A stretch of DNA of 64,000 nucleotides from an uncultured Bacteroides sp. (GCA_937890825.1 CALADS010000068.1:309153-373152); one strand, 5' to 3'. Shown: positions 26,937-37,356, counted from the first letter of the stretch. Notes: generated from the letters alone by a model not told the origin. A program made the numbers and translations.

Positions 26937-28001
26937 ATGGCAGGAAGACGAAATTTTTTGAAGACTTTGGCTGCTTCTACATCTTTACTTTTGGGTAGCC
27001 GTTTTCTTACTGCATGTTCATCGGTAAGTAAGTCGTCTGAGAAGGGAGAATTTCCTAGTTTTATTACTTTTGGAGCTTTCAAAGGCATGCCTATCAAGGC
27101 TACCTTTTTAGATGAAATCAGTTGGGATATACCACATCAGAATTGGGGAGTGAAGGAATGGGATGATGATTTCAAGGCTATGAAAAAAATGGGAATCAAT
27201 ACTGTTGTTATGATTCGTGCTGGGTTAGGTAAATGGATTGTCGCTCCTTTTCGCTCTTTGCTAGATAAAGAGGATGTGTATTATCCTTCTGTAGATTTGG
27301 TGGAAATGTTTTTAACTTTAGCTGATAAACATGGATTGAACTTCTTTTTTGGTATGTATGATTCCGGAAAGTATTGGCAAGAGGGGTTGTTTCAACGAGA
27401 AATAGACCTAAATATGGCTCTGATTGACGAAGTTTGGACTAAGTATGGTCAGCATCCTTCTTTTAAAGGATGGTATCTTTCACAAGAAGTCAGTCGACGT
27501 ACGAAGAACATGTCTAAGATTTATGCAGAAGTAGGTAAACATGCAAAAACTGTTTCCGGAGGATTGACAACGTTGGTGTCTCCTTATATACATGGTATAA
27601 AGACTGATCAGGTAATGTCGGGTGATAAACCGCTTACGGTACGTGAACATGAAGAAGAATGGGATGAAATTTTAGGAAATGTTCAAGGAGCAGTTGATAT
27701 TTTGGCTTTTCAGGATGGACAGGTGGATTACCATGAATTGTATGATTATTTGGTAATCAATAAAAAGTTAGCAGATAAATATGGGATGCATTGTTGGACG
27801 AATATAGAGTCTTTTGATCGTGATATGCCCATCCGCTTTCTTCCTATTAAATGGGAAAAACTGTTGTTGAAGTTGGAGGCTGCTCGTAAGGCAGGTATGG
27901 AAAATGCAATAACTTTTGAGTTCTCTCATTTTATGAGCCCTAATTCTACTTATCTGCAGGCTGGGCATCTTTATAATCGATATTGTGAACACTTTTTATA
28001 A
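26937..28001 (+). CDS. DUF4434 family protein, Tat-type lipoprotein (second copy)
   Basis: 354 residues and a paralogue of the protein at 23220. It begins MAGRRNFLKTLA (Arg4-Arg5) and also has a lipobox FLTAC (Cys27), so it looks like a Tat-exported lipoprotein, whereas the first copy lacks the cysteine. The shared core includes FLDEISWDIPHQNWG, GWYLSQEVSR and the terminal ITFEFSHFMSP. The pair could act on the same glycan at different places, one soluble and one anchored. The start lies 7 bp after the epimerase gene. Confidence 0.8.
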   Translation: MAGRRNFLKTLAASTSLLLGSRFLTACSSVSKSSEKGEFPSFITFGAFKGMPIKATFLDEISWDIPHQNWGVKEWDDDFKAMKKMGINTVVMIRAGLGKWIVAPFRSLLDKEDVYYPSVDLVEMFLTLADKHGLNFFFGMYDSGKYWQEGLFQREIDLNMALIDEVWTKYGQHPSFKGWYLSQEVSRRTKNMSKIYAEVGKHAKTVSGGLTTLVSPYIHGIKTDQVMSGDKPLTVREHEEEWDEILGNVQGAVDILAFQDGQVDYHELYDYLVINKKLADKYGMHCWTNIESFDRDMPIRFLPIKWEKLLLKLEAARKAGMENAITFEFSHFMSPNSTYLQAGHLYNRYCEHFL

Positions 28002-28022
28002 ACCTATCTAAAATGTAATGCA

Positions 28023-31000
28023 ATGAAAAAAAGGATCAAATGGAATTTGAGGTTTTTAACCTCATTGTTTATTGCGATGTTGTGCGTTATGACAGTGTCT
28101 GCACAAAACGTGATAAAAGGAACGGTAAGTGATAGTAACGGAGACCCTCTTCCCGGAGCATCTGTTCAAGTGAAAGGCTCTACAACGGGTACTATCACTA
28201 ATTTGGAAGGATTGTTTAGCATTGAAGCTAAAAATAAGGATGTATTGGTGGTATCATTTATCGGCATGCGTACAGAAGAAATAAAGGTAAATGGTCAGTC
28301 TTCGATTAAAGTGACTTTGAAAGATGATATCGCTTCTTTGGATGAGGTAGTAGTAGTAGGATATGGTACACAAAAGCGCGGTAGTTTGACGAGTGCAATT
28401 TCTACAGTATCTGATAAGGAAATCCTGAAAGCACCGACTATGAGTATCAGTAACGTGGTAGGTGCTCGTGTGGCTGGTGTAGCAGCTGTACAAAGTAGTG
28501 GTCAGCCTGGCGCTGATAATGCAACCTTAACTATGCGTGGGCAAAGCGGTATTGTTTATGTTATTGACGGTATTCGTAGGAGTGCTGCTGATTTTAACGG
28601 ATTGGATCCGAATGAAATTGAGTCAGTTTCTGTATTGAAGGATGCTTCAGCAGTAGCAGTTTATGGTTTGGATGCCAACGGTGTATTTATCGTTACTACA
28701 AAGAAAGGTGCTGCCGAAAAGATGCAGATTACTTATACTGGTTCTTATGGTTGGAGTCAGAATGCTGAACAGCAGGAATGGTTGGATGGACCGGGTTATG
28801 CATATTGGTATAACAAAGCTCGTGAGATGCAGGGGGATAAACCTGTTTTCACCAAGGAAATGGTACAGCATATGCTTAATGGTACTAATGGTTGGGGAAA
28901 TACCAATTGGTATGATAAAGTTTTTGGTACTGGTACTCGTACTCACCATAATATTTCTGCGTCAGGTGGTGGTGAAAAAGTAAGATTCTTTACTTCATTA
29001 GGTTATCTAAAAGAAGAAGGTAATATTGATCAATACGATTATACACGTTATAATTTGCGTTCGAATATTGATGCAAAGTTGACGAAGAACTTGACTTTGC
29101 AATTAGGTGTATCAGGTCGAATTGAAAAACGTGATGCACCTGCTTATTCTGCAGATCCAAATACATGGCATAATATTCCTCAGCAGATTATTCGTGCATT
29201 ACCTTATGCTCAAGATAAGCAGGTCATTGATGGAAAGGTATATAATGTCGCCACACCGACTGCTTCTTCACCAGTAGCTCCACTAGCTTCTATTTATGAA
29301 TCAGGTTATGGCCGCTCTAATATCTCTTATTTTCAATCTAATTTCAGCTTAAAATATGATGCTCCTTGGCTGAAGGGTTTGAGTATGAAATTTCAGGGGG
29401 CGTATGATTTAACGGTTAATTTTGCCAAATCAATGACTAATTATTATGAGTTGGCTTTGATGAGTTTACCTAATGCAGAAACTACAGAACTGAAATATAC
29501 GAAGACGTACGATCCTCGCTCTGCATCAATAAGCTTGACTGAATCCTCTTCACGTGCTTATACTTTAACTACGCAGAGTAGTATCAATTATGATAATAAA
29601 TTTGGTAAGCATACGGTGGGTGCTATGTTATTGGCAGAAACGCGTGAAAGTAAGAACAATGTTTTTGCTGCTACTGGTTATGGTTTAGATTTTATTCAGT
29701 TGGATGAATTGGATAAGGTTACAAACAAAACGGGTAATGGCTCCGCTAAGCATCCGGCAGTTAGTGGGCGTAGTGGAATGTCTAGAGTAGCGGGCTTTGT
29801 AGGTCGTTTCAATTATAACTATGCAGATAAGTACTATGTTGAAGCTTCATTTAGACACGATGGAAGTTATCTTTTTGGAGGTATGAATAAGCGGTGGGTA
29901 ACTTTACCGGGTGTTTCATTGGCATGGCGTATTAATAATGAAAATTGGTTCAAGGCTTCTTGGGTAGATAATTTGAAGTTGAGAGCTGGTATTGGTAAGA
30001 CAGCTACTAGCGGTGTAAGTCCTTTCCAATGGAGAAATACAATGGGGCTTTCAGGTAATGCTGTGATTATCGGTGGTTCAAGTCAATCTATGTTATATGC
30101 TTCCACGTTAGGTAATCCTAATCTATCTTGGGCTCAATGTCTGAACTATAACGTGGGTGTAGATGCTACGTTGTGGAATGGCTTATTGGGCGTTGAGTTC
30201 GATGTTTTCTATAAATATGAATATGATAAACTTTCTGGTATTACAGGAGCTTATGCTCCTTCGCGAGGAGGGTATTATTTTTCTTCTGCTAATGTCAATA
30301 AATGTGATTATAAAGGTTTTGATATGACTTTGACACACTATAATTGTATTGGTCAAGTAAATTATGGTGCTAAGTTAATTTGGTCATATGCATATGGTCG
30401 TTGGCTTAAATATGCTGGTGATGCGGAAAATGCACCTGATTACCAGCGTTTGACAGGAAAGCAAATAGGTGCAAAATATGGTTATATTGCTTCTGGACTT
30501 TTCCGGGATGATGCAGATGTTGCTAATTCTCCAGTAATGGTAGATAAACCAGTACGTCCTGGTTACATTAAATATGTTGACCGCAACGGCGATGGTGTTA
30601 TCACTTATGATCAGGATATGGGTTATGTAGGTAAAAGTGCTACCCCTAAACATACAGGTTCTTTGAATTTGTTTGCTAATTGGAAAGGTTTTGATATTGA
30701 CTTGTTGTTTTCTTGGGGATTGGGTAGTTCTGTGGCTTTGACCGGTCAATATACAGCTTCTGGTTCAGAAGGTGTTATGGATAATACTTCTTATACAAAG
30801 CCATTCTATCATGGTGGTAACTCTCCAGTTTTCTTATTGGAAAATAGTTGGACTCCAGAAAATCCCAATGCAGAATTCCCTCGTTTGGAAATAGATAATG
30901 CTAGCTCTAACAATGCCTTTTCTTCTACTCATTGGTATAGAAATGGTAATTATATGCGTTTGAAGACTGCTCAGTTAGGTTATAATTTTCCAAAGAAGTG

Positions 31001-31169
31001 GTTGGCACCTGCAGGTATTCAGGCTTTGCGCCTTTATGTCGAAGGTTATAATTTATTAACATTTAGTGGGCTTACGAAGTATAATATTGACCCAGAATCT
31101 CCTGCCGTAAATAATGGTTATTATCCACAGCAGAGAACTTATACATTGGGCTTGAAAGTGACATTCTAA
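28023..31169 (+). CDS. SusC/RagA-type TonB-dependent glycan transporter
   Basis: 1048 residues with a signal peptide ending TVSAQ, a carboxypeptidase-regulatory-like domain (about 33-105; GTVSDSNGDPLPGASVQV), the TonB box DEVVVVGYGT (about 112-121), a plug domain and a 22-strand barrel ending KVTF. With the SusD partner 11 bp downstream it should import oligosaccharides across the outer membrane. No sensor N-terminal extension (STN) is present, so it does not signal to an ECF sigma factor. Confidence 0.96.
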   Translation: MKKRIKWNLRFLTSLFIAMLCVMTVSAQNVIKGTVSDSNGDPLPGASVQVKGSTTGTITNLEGLFSIEAKNKDVLVVSFIGMRTEEIKVNGQSSIKVTLKDDIASLDEVVVVGYGTQKRGSLTSAISTVSDKEILKAPTMSISNVVGARVAGVAAVQSSGQPGADNATLTMRGQSGIVYVIDGIRRSAADFNGLDPNEIESVSVLKDASAVAVYGLDANGVFIVTTKKGAAEKMQITYTGSYGWSQNAEQQEWLDGPGYAYWYNKAREMQGDKPVFTKEMVQHMLNGTNGWGNTNWYDKVFGTGTRTHHNISASGGGEKVRFFTSLGYLKEEGNIDQYDYTRYNLRSNIDAKLTKNLTLQLGVSGRIEKRDAPAYSADPNTWHNIPQQIIRALPYAQDKQVIDGKVYNVATPTASSPVAPLASIYESGYGRSNISYFQSNFSLKYDAPWLKGLSMKFQGAYDLTVNFAKSMTNYYELALMSLPNAETTELKYTKTYDPRSASISLTESSSRAYTLTTQSSINYDNKFGKHTVGAMLLAETRESKNNVFAATGYGLDFIQLDELDKVTNKTGNGSAKHPAVSGRSGMSRVAGFVGRFNYNYADKYYVEASFRHDGSYLFGGMNKRWVTLPGVSLAWRINNENWFKASWVDNLKLRAGIGKTATSGVSPFQWRNTMGLSGNAVIIGGSSQSMLYASTLGNPNLSWAQCLNYNVGVDATLWNGLLGVEFDVFYKYEYDKLSGITGAYAPSRGGYYFSSANVNKCDYKGFDMTLTHYNCIGQVNYGAKLIWSYAYGRWLKYAGDAENAPDYQRLTGKQIGAKYGYIASGLFRDDADVANSPVMVDKPVRPGYIKYVDRNGDGVITYDQDMGYVGKSATPKHTGSLNLFANWKGFDIDLLFSWGLGSSVALTGQYTASGSEGVMDNTSYTKPFYHGGNSPVFLLENSWTPENPNAEFPRLEIDNASSNNAFSSTHWYRNGNYMRLKTAQLGYNFPKKWLAPAGIQALRLYVEGYNLLTFSGLTKYNIDPESPAVNNGYYPQQRTYTLGLKVTF

Positions 31170-31180
31170 AAAATAATTGT

Positions 31181-32812
31181 ATGAAAAATATTATAAAGCA
31201 TATATCGTTAGCAATGGCTTTTGGTTTGATAGCCACTAGCTGCAATAATTGGTTGGATGATGTGAAGCAAACAGATAATGTAAGTGATGAAATTGTTTGG
31301 CAAGATGAGGCTTATGTTAACATGAACGTAAACTCTTTCTATACTTACTTGCATAAGTATAGTCAATTTGGAGATTGGCAGTTTCATGGAACGTTGACAG
31401 AAGGGTTGACAGATTCTTTTAAATATGGTTCGGTGGCATTAGGAGATCGAGCTGGTCATCCAAATAATTATGTAATGAATCCTGATGCGATTACCCCTGA
31501 TGGATGTTTATATGGTATTTGGAAAGGAGATCGAGCTTATGGAAATATTCGTCAGATCAATCAGTTTTTAGAGATGCAAAGGGAGTATTCTTCTTTTCCA
31601 GCCGAAAAGAATCTTCTTTGGGAAGCTCAAGCACGATTTTTCCGTGGATTTGTTTATTTTCAATTGGCAAAACGTCACGGAGGAGTAATTATTTATGATA
31701 AATTACCAGAAGGTAATGATATGCCACTTAGCAGTGCTGAAGAAACTTGGCAGTTTATTTATGATGATTTAAAATTTGCTGCAGATAACTTGCCGAAGGA
31801 ATGGAATGCAGAAAATAAAGGGCGTGTAACAAAAGGTGCTGCTTATGCGATGTTATCTCGTGCTATGCTTTATGCTGAGAGATGGCAGGATGCATATGAT
31901 GCTGCTGGTGAAGTTGAAAAATTAAATCTATATGATTTGATGGATGAATATGCAGATGCTTGGAAAGGAAATAATAAAGAGTCAATTTTGGAATTTGCGT
32001 ATGATAAAGATATGGGCCCAAATCATACTTTTGATCAGTTCTATGTGCCCAAATGCGATGGATATGAATTTGGAGCCTTAGGTACTCCCACTCAGGAGAT
32101 GGTTGAAAGTTACGAAGATAAAAATGGTAATAAGATAGATTGGGAACCTTGGCATACTACTACTACCACTCCTCCTCCTTATGACCAACTTGAACCGCGT
32201 TTTGCTGCAACTGTATTGTATGCTGGTTCTGTGTGGAAAGGGCGTACTATGGATTGCAGTGTTGGTGGTACGAATGGTGAATTCATGGCTTATCGTGAGC
32301 AGTCTTATTCTTATGGAAAAACCACAACAGGCTATTTCTTGCGTAAATTGCTAGATGAAAAACTTATTGATGTGAATAGTGTAAAAAGTTCTCAGACTTG
32401 GGTTGAGATTCGTTTTGCAGAAGTACTATTGAATAAAGCTGAAGCCGCTTATCGTCTGAATAAACCTGATGAGGCTCGTTCTTTAATGAATAGAGTACGT
32501 GCTCGTAAGAGTGTGAATCTGCCGGGTAAATCTTCTTCCGGTGATGAATGGTTTAAAGATTATCGTAATGAGCGTAAGGTAGAACTTTCTTATGAAGGAC
32601 ATTTGTTTTGGGATATGCGTCGTTGGAAATTAGCACATATTGAGTATAATAATTATCGTTGTCATGGTATTAAGATATCTAATGGAACTTATGAATACAT
32701 TGATTGCGATTATCAAGATCGTAAATTTGATAAGAAACTCTATGTTTTGCCGATTCCTAATGAAGAGTTGAAAAACAATTCATTATTAGAGCAAGTGCCA
32801 GAGTGGAAATAA
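31181..32812 (+). CDS. SusD/RagB-type surface glycan-binding lipoprotein
   Basis: 543 residues, signal ending IATSC (Cys21), then NNWLDDVKQTDNVSDEIVWQ typical of SusD N-termini. Tetratricopeptide-like helices and the RagB/SusD C-terminal part follow (YRNERKVELSYEGHLFWDMRRW, cited by the key residues ERKVEL and DMRRW). It forms the lid on the SusC channel at the cell surface and binds the glycan. The gene directly follows susC. Confidence 0.95.
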   Translation: MKNIIKHISLAMAFGLIATSCNNWLDDVKQTDNVSDEIVWQDEAYVNMNVNSFYTYLHKYSQFGDWQFHGTLTEGLTDSFKYGSVALGDRAGHPNNYVMNPDAITPDGCLYGIWKGDRAYGNIRQINQFLEMQREYSSFPAEKNLLWEAQARFFRGFVYFQLAKRHGGVIIYDKLPEGNDMPLSSAEETWQFIYDDLKFAADNLPKEWNAENKGRVTKGAAYAMLSRAMLYAERWQDAYDAAGEVEKLNLYDLMDEYADAWKGNNKESILEFAYDKDMGPNHTFDQFYVPKCDGYEFGALGTPTQEMVESYEDKNGNKIDWEPWHTTTTTPPPYDQLEPRFAATVLYAGSVWKGRTMDCSVGGTNGEFMAYREQSYSYGKTTTGYFLRKLLDEKLIDVNSVKSSQTWVEIRFAEVLLNKAEAAYRLNKPDEARSLMNRVRARKSVNLPGKSSSGDEWFKDYRNERKVELSYEGHLFWDMRRWKLAHIEYNNYRCHGIKISNGTYEYIDCDYQDRKFDKKLYVLPIPNEELKNNSLLEQVPEWK

Positions 32813-32837
32813 TTATTAATTATAAGTATGGAAAACA

Positions 32838-34508
32838 ATGAAAAATAATATTTTATCAATACTTGCTTGTTTTGCACTATTGTTAGGTGTAAATGCATGT
32901 CATAGTCCAGAAGAACTTGATCCGGCTGTTGTGAAGAATGGGATTAATAATTTCATAGCTTCCTTTGTAGATGATGATAGGGATGAAAATAGTTTTAGCA
33001 GTGAAATTGATTATCAGAAGCATGTGATTACGGTGGTTTTTCCTTATAATTATCCTCGTTTGTCCGATAATGTATTGCAGATATCTGATTTAAAAAATAT
33101 GCGGGTGCATGCTAGTTTGGATAATAATGTTTATATCACGCCTTCTGTTCTGTTTATGGATATGACGAAAGAAAATGTGATTAATTTACAAACATTGGCT
33201 GGAACTATACAGTATAAAGTGGTTCCTGAAATTCGTAAAAGTAATGAGTGTGTCATTACCAAGTTTGATTTACCAAAGAAAGGACTTTCTGGAATTATTA
33301 ATGAAGAAAAGAAGACCATTTCTTTGATCGCTTTGGAAGATATCGGTGAATTGCTAGCTGATATTTCTATTTCTCACGGTGCTACGATTTCTCCTGATCC
33401 TACTGTTGTTCCACAAAATTATGACAGCGATCTTCAGTTTACGGTCACAGCCCAGAATGGGACGGATAAGGCTGTATATACCGTACGTAAGGAAATCCCT
33501 GAAAAAATGGCTGCCGGATTGCGGGCTAGCAGTGCAGAATTACTATGGGCTAAGAAATTGACAGATTTAGGTTTGTCTGCAGCAAATATGACTACGGGTA
33601 TTGCTGCTATCAATGATTATGTGGTGATAAATGAACGCGGAAATTCCAGTGCTATTTATTTGAATGCTAAGACTGGTGAAAAGGTTGGCACAATCAATAT
33701 TGCGCAGTTTGCTGGTAGTTTGACCAATTTCTATGTGACAGCCGATGATAATGACAATATATTATTTGTCAATTTGACTCCAGGTGGTGGTAGCTCTTTT
33801 ATTGTATATCGTGTGAAGGGTATCAACGGTACACCTGAAAAATATATAGAATTCTCTACAGGATCCGCTTTAGGCAGAAAACTCTCAGTTATCGGAAATT
33901 TGGATGGTGAGGCTATCATTACTGCACCTTATTATGCGACGGCTGGACAATTTGCCCGTTGGATTGTGAAGGGTGGAGTGCTCCAATCACAGACACCTGA
34001 TTTGATTACAGCTAGCGGACTTGGTTCTTGGGGTAATAATGCTGATATTATTTACACTGACCCGTCTAACCCTGCTAGTGATTATTTTGGTTCATTCTAT
34101 ACTACACCTCGTGGTTTGACTTGGTTTAATGGAGTAGATAACACCATTAAGTGTACAGGTCCTGAAGTTAACGCTAATTGGATTCAAAATGCGGTTGATT
34201 ATGTGGTGTTTAATAAGATTGGTTATGTTCTATCTAATTCTGTAAATAGCTTTACCTGGGGTAAGGATGATACTATTTATATGTTTGATACAGCTGCTGG
34301 TTCTTTGGATAATCAGCCTCTGGATTTTGGTCCTAATGGGTTGAATATCTTCGGAAATTATGGTGGTAATGCTTGTGGTGTGGTGAATGCTAATGGGGGA
34401 GGTGATGTTGCTCTACAAGTTTCTCCTGATGGATATTATATGTATATTTATTTTATGTTTACCAATGGATACGTTGGTTGTATCCGTTGTGACTGTATTG
34501 ATATGTAA
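32838..34508 (+). CDS. DUF5018-like lipoprotein, predicted surface glycan-binding protein
   Basis: 556 residues with a lipobox GVNAC (Cys21). The first ~200 residues are beta-sandwich-like modules with recurring TVTAQNGTDKAVYTV-type strands, as in DUF5018 proteins. The C-terminal half (about 230-556; NERGNSSAIYLNAKTGEKVG) looks like a beta-propeller. Its place right after susD is where PULs encode a surface glycan-binding protein, so that role is inferred. The gene is followed by a terminator-like hairpin. Confidence 0.72.
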   Translation: MKNNILSILACFALLLGVNACHSPEELDPAVVKNGINNFIASFVDDDRDENSFSSEIDYQKHVITVVFPYNYPRLSDNVLQISDLKNMRVHASLDNNVYITPSVLFMDMTKENVINLQTLAGTIQYKVVPEIRKSNECVITKFDLPKKGLSGIINEEKKTISLIALEDIGELLADISISHGATISPDPTVVPQNYDSDLQFTVTAQNGTDKAVYTVRKEIPEKMAAGLRASSAELLWAKKLTDLGLSAANMTTGIAAINDYVVINERGNSSAIYLNAKTGEKVGTINIAQFAGSLTNFYVTADDNDNILFVNLTPGGGSSFIVYRVKGINGTPEKYIEFSTGSALGRKLSVIGNLDGEAIITAPYYATAGQFARWIVKGGVLQSQTPDLITASGLGSWGNNADIIYTDPSNPASDYFGSFYTTPRGLTWFNGVDNTIKCTGPEVNANWIQNAVDYVVFNKIGYVLSNSVNSFTWGKDDTIYMFDTAAGSLDNQPLDFGPNGLNIFGNYGGNACGVVNANGGGDVALQVSPDGYYMYIYFMFTNGYVGCIRCDCIDM

Positions 34509-34523
34509 TTGGGAATAATTTCA

Positions 34524-34565
34524 AAAAGGCCTGTATCTTTTAGAAGGGCACAGGCCTTTTCTTTT
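34524..34565 (+). terminator. Internal terminator / attenuator of the glycan locus
   Basis: AAAAGGCCTGT (34524-34534) pairs perfectly with ACAGGCCTTTT (34550-34560) and is followed by CTTTT. It lies 15 bp after the SusC-SusD-binding-protein block and before the first GHL10 gene. It probably lowers transcription of downstream enzyme genes relative to the transport genes. Confidence 0.82.
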
Positions 34566-34601
34566 ATCTATTTTATTTTAAGGTCTTTCCTTTTTTACTA
34601 C

Positions 34602-35972
34602 ATGATGATACGTTTATTGTTTGTTAATTTATTGCTGTTTATGCTGATGTCTTGCAGCGATAGTCAGAAAGATTATTGGGGAGATTTGTCTGATGGAAAT
34701 GGTAAACCTGGGACAGATGAACCTTCTGTAAATCCGAATGCTTCTAAATCCCGTTTCATATGGATTGATGCAGCTGCCAATTTCCCGGATTTTGCTAATA
34801 GTAAGGAGAATATAGCTCGTGATTTGGCTTTGGCTAAAGATGCTGGATTTACAGATATAGTTGTTGACGTTCGTCCTACTACAGGCGATGTTTTGTTTAA
34901 AACAAATATAGTCGACCAAGTGAAATTTATGTATGCTTGGATTGGTTCAAATTATATCAAAGTAGAGCGAACAGAAACTTGGGACTATTTACAGGCTTTT
35001 ATTGATGAAGCTCGCAAGCAGGGATTGCGTATTCATGCAGCAATCAATACATTTGTTGGTGGTAATTTGATCGATGGAGGTACGGGTTTATTGTTTAGAG
35101 ATCAGACGAAAGCTGCCTGGGCTACTCAATTGAATATGTCTACCGGTATTGTTAGTGTAATGAATACGGGAGAAAGTGCTAAGTTCTTTAATCCTGCTCA
35201 TCCGGAAGTACAGTCATTTTTATGTAATTTATTGAAAGATTTGGCTGCCTATGATTTGGATGGTATATTTTTGGATAGAGGCCGCTTCTTAGGTCTTAAT
35301 TCTGATTTTTCGGATATAACACGAAAACAGTTTGAAAGTTATTTAGGTGGTGTTAAAATCGCAAATTTCCCAGATGATATTTTAGCTCCAGGCAGTAATT
35401 CCTTGCCTGCTACTTATCCTACATATTTATTGAAATGGTTAGAATTTCGTGCTAAGGTCATTCATGATTTTATGGAAAAAGCACGAACAACGGTGAAGAG
35501 TGTAAACCAGCACATTCAGTTTGGCGTGTATGTGGGTGGATGGTATTCTACTTATTATGATGTTGGTGTCAATTGGGCAGCCCCTTCTTATGATCCTTCG
35601 CTTCATTATAAGTGGGCTTCTCCTAAATATAAGAATTATGGTTATGCTGATTTGATGGATCAGATGTTAATTGGTGCTTATGCCTCTCCTTTGAATATTT
35701 ATGGCTCAACTGAGTGGACGATGGCTGGATTTTGCTCTTTGGCAAAGGAAAAGACTGCAGGGAAATGTCCCTTAGTAGCTGGTGGTCCGGATGTAGGTAA
35801 TTGGGATGCTGAAGATAAGGCTACGCAAGACCAAGAAAATCAAGCAATTACGAAATCTGTTAAGGCTTGTATGGATGTTTGCGATGGTTATTTCTTGTTC
35901 GATATGATACATCTGAAAAAAGCAAATCAATGGTCTTATGCCAAATTGGGAATAGAGGAAGCAATTAAGTAA
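34602..35972 (+). CDS. GHL10-type glycoside-hydrolase-like lipoprotein (first of three)
   Basis: 456 residues from the ATG at 34602. The frame is open back to 34509, but only this start gives a lipoprotein signal (FMLMSC, Cys18), and the longer frame runs through the terminator hairpin. The catalytic-type domain reads FIWIDAAANFPDF, DIVVDVRPTTGDV and DGIFLDRGRF, the pattern of glycosyl-hydrolase-like family 10 (DUF187) TIM barrels. The DRxR motif is shared with both paralogues at 35997 and 39493. It is likely a surface or periplasmic glycosidase of unknown specificity. Confidence 0.8.
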   Translation: MMIRLLFVNLLLFMLMSCSDSQKDYWGDLSDGNGKPGTDEPSVNPNASKSRFIWIDAAANFPDFANSKENIARDLALAKDAGFTDIVVDVRPTTGDVLFKTNIVDQVKFMYAWIGSNYIKVERTETWDYLQAFIDEARKQGLRIHAAINTFVGGNLIDGGTGLLFRDQTKAAWATQLNMSTGIVSVMNTGESAKFFNPAHPEVQSFLCNLLKDLAAYDLDGIFLDRGRFLGLNSDFSDITRKQFESYLGGVKIANFPDDILAPGSNSLPATYPTYLLKWLEFRAKVIHDFMEKARTTVKSVNQHIQFGVYVGGWYSTYYDVGVNWAAPSYDPSLHYKWASPKYKNYGYADLMDQMLIGAYASPLNIYGSTEWTMAGFCSLAKEKTAGKCPLVAGGPDVGNWDAEDKATQDQENQAITKSVKACMDVCDGYFLFDMIHLKKANQWSYAKLGIEEAIK

Positions 35973-35996
35973 TAGATTAGATAAGAAAATAATAAT

Positions 35997-37319
35997 ATGA
36001 AAATACGATTTATTTTGTTAGGATTGTTGGCTGTTTTATTGACAGCTTGCGGCAGTAAAGGAGTAAATACGGAGACCGAGGTTGTTAAACCGGCATTGAT
36101 GTGGTTTGATGCTGAAGCGAACTTCGCCCGTTTCAGTAACCCAGACTCTATCGATTACTATTTGGATAAAATCCATTCATTAGGATTTACACATGCCATT
36201 GTTGATGTGCGCCCCATTACAGGAGAAGTATTATTTGATACGGAATTTGCTCCTAAGATGAAAGAATGGGCAGGTTATGAACGTAAAGATTTTGACTATT
36301 TGGGCCGTTTTATTCAAAAGGCGCATCAGTTGGGCATGGAAGTGCATGCTTCTCTGAATGTGTTTGTGGCAGGTCATAATTATTTTGATCGAGGAGTGGT
36401 TTATAGCAAGCATCCGGAATGGGCATCGGTAGTATATACTCCACAAGGTATGACTTCCATTATGAACGAGAAACACAAATATTCTGCTATGGTGAATCCG
36501 GTGAATGATGATTTTCGTGTTCACATTTTGAATGTATTAAAAGATCTGGTCAAACGTTATCCTAAATTGGATGGTTTAATGTTGGATCGTGTACGCTATG
36601 ATGGAATAACAGCAGATTTTTCAGATTTATCGCGCAATAAGTTTGAAGCTTATCTTGGTGAATCGGTCAAGCAGTTTCCGGAGGATATTTTTGAATGGAT
36701 AAAGAATAAAGAGGGAAAAGATGAAATAGTACGTGGCAAGCATTTCAATAAATGGATTGAATGGCGTACAAAAAGCATTACTGATTTTATGCAAGAGGCA
36801 CGTGCAGAGGTGAAGAAAGTAAATCCAAACATCTCTTTTGGAACTTATACAGGTGCTTGGTATCCGTCTTACTATGAAGTAGGAGTAAATTTCGCCAGTA
36901 AGGAATATGATCCTAGCAAGGATTATGATTGGGCTACGTCTGATTATGGAAAATATGGTTATGCCGAACTGCTAGATTTATATGCAACGGGCAATTATTA
37001 TACAGATATTACTTTGGAAGAATATGAAAAAACAAATCATGCAGTATGGAATGAAACGGATTCGCAGGCACAGTCGGGTACGTGGTATTGCGTAGAGGGT
37101 TCATGTCGTCATCTGCGTACTATTTTAAAAGACAATAAGTTTATGGGTGGTATTTTGGTAGATCAATTTTATACAGAACCGGCTAAACTATCGGCTACCA
37201 TATCCATGAATTTGAAAGAATCAGATGGTCTGATGGTGTTTGATATTGTGCATATTATTACAAAAAATCTTTGGAAAGAAGTAGAGAAGGGTATGCGTGA
37301 AGGAGGAGCGTTGAAATAA
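35997..37319 (+). CDS. GHL10-type glycoside-hydrolase-like lipoprotein (second of three)
   Basis: 440 residues with a lipobox LLTAC (Cys18). Core motifs are LMWFDAEANFARFSNPDS, HAIVDVRPITGEV, GLMLDRVRYDGITADFSD and GTYTGAWYPSYYEVGVNFAS. It is closer to the third copy (39493) than to the first: both keep the NPDS segment near the N-terminus and the TGAWYPSY loop. It is expected to be anchored in the periplasm or on the surface. Three paralogues in one locus suggest that they split linkage or sugar specificities. Confidence 0.8.
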   Translation: MKIRFILLGLLAVLLTACGSKGVNTETEVVKPALMWFDAEANFARFSNPDSIDYYLDKIHSLGFTHAIVDVRPITGEVLFDTEFAPKMKEWAGYERKDFDYLGRFIQKAHQLGMEVHASLNVFVAGHNYFDRGVVYSKHPEWASVVYTPQGMTSIMNEKHKYSAMVNPVNDDFRVHILNVLKDLVKRYPKLDGLMLDRVRYDGITADFSDLSRNKFEAYLGESVKQFPEDIFEWIKNKEGKDEIVRGKHFNKWIEWRTKSITDFMQEARAEVKKVNPNISFGTYTGAWYPSYYEVGVNFASKEYDPSKDYDWATSDYGKYGYAELLDLYATGNYYTDITLEEYEKTNHAVWNETDSQAQSGTWYCVEGSCRHLRTILKDNKFMGGILVDQFYTEPAKLSATISMNLKESDGLMVFDIVHIITKNLWKEVEKGMREGGALK

Positions 37320-37356
37320 TTTGTTCTTTGTTGAATTTTATTTATTATGAATTACC

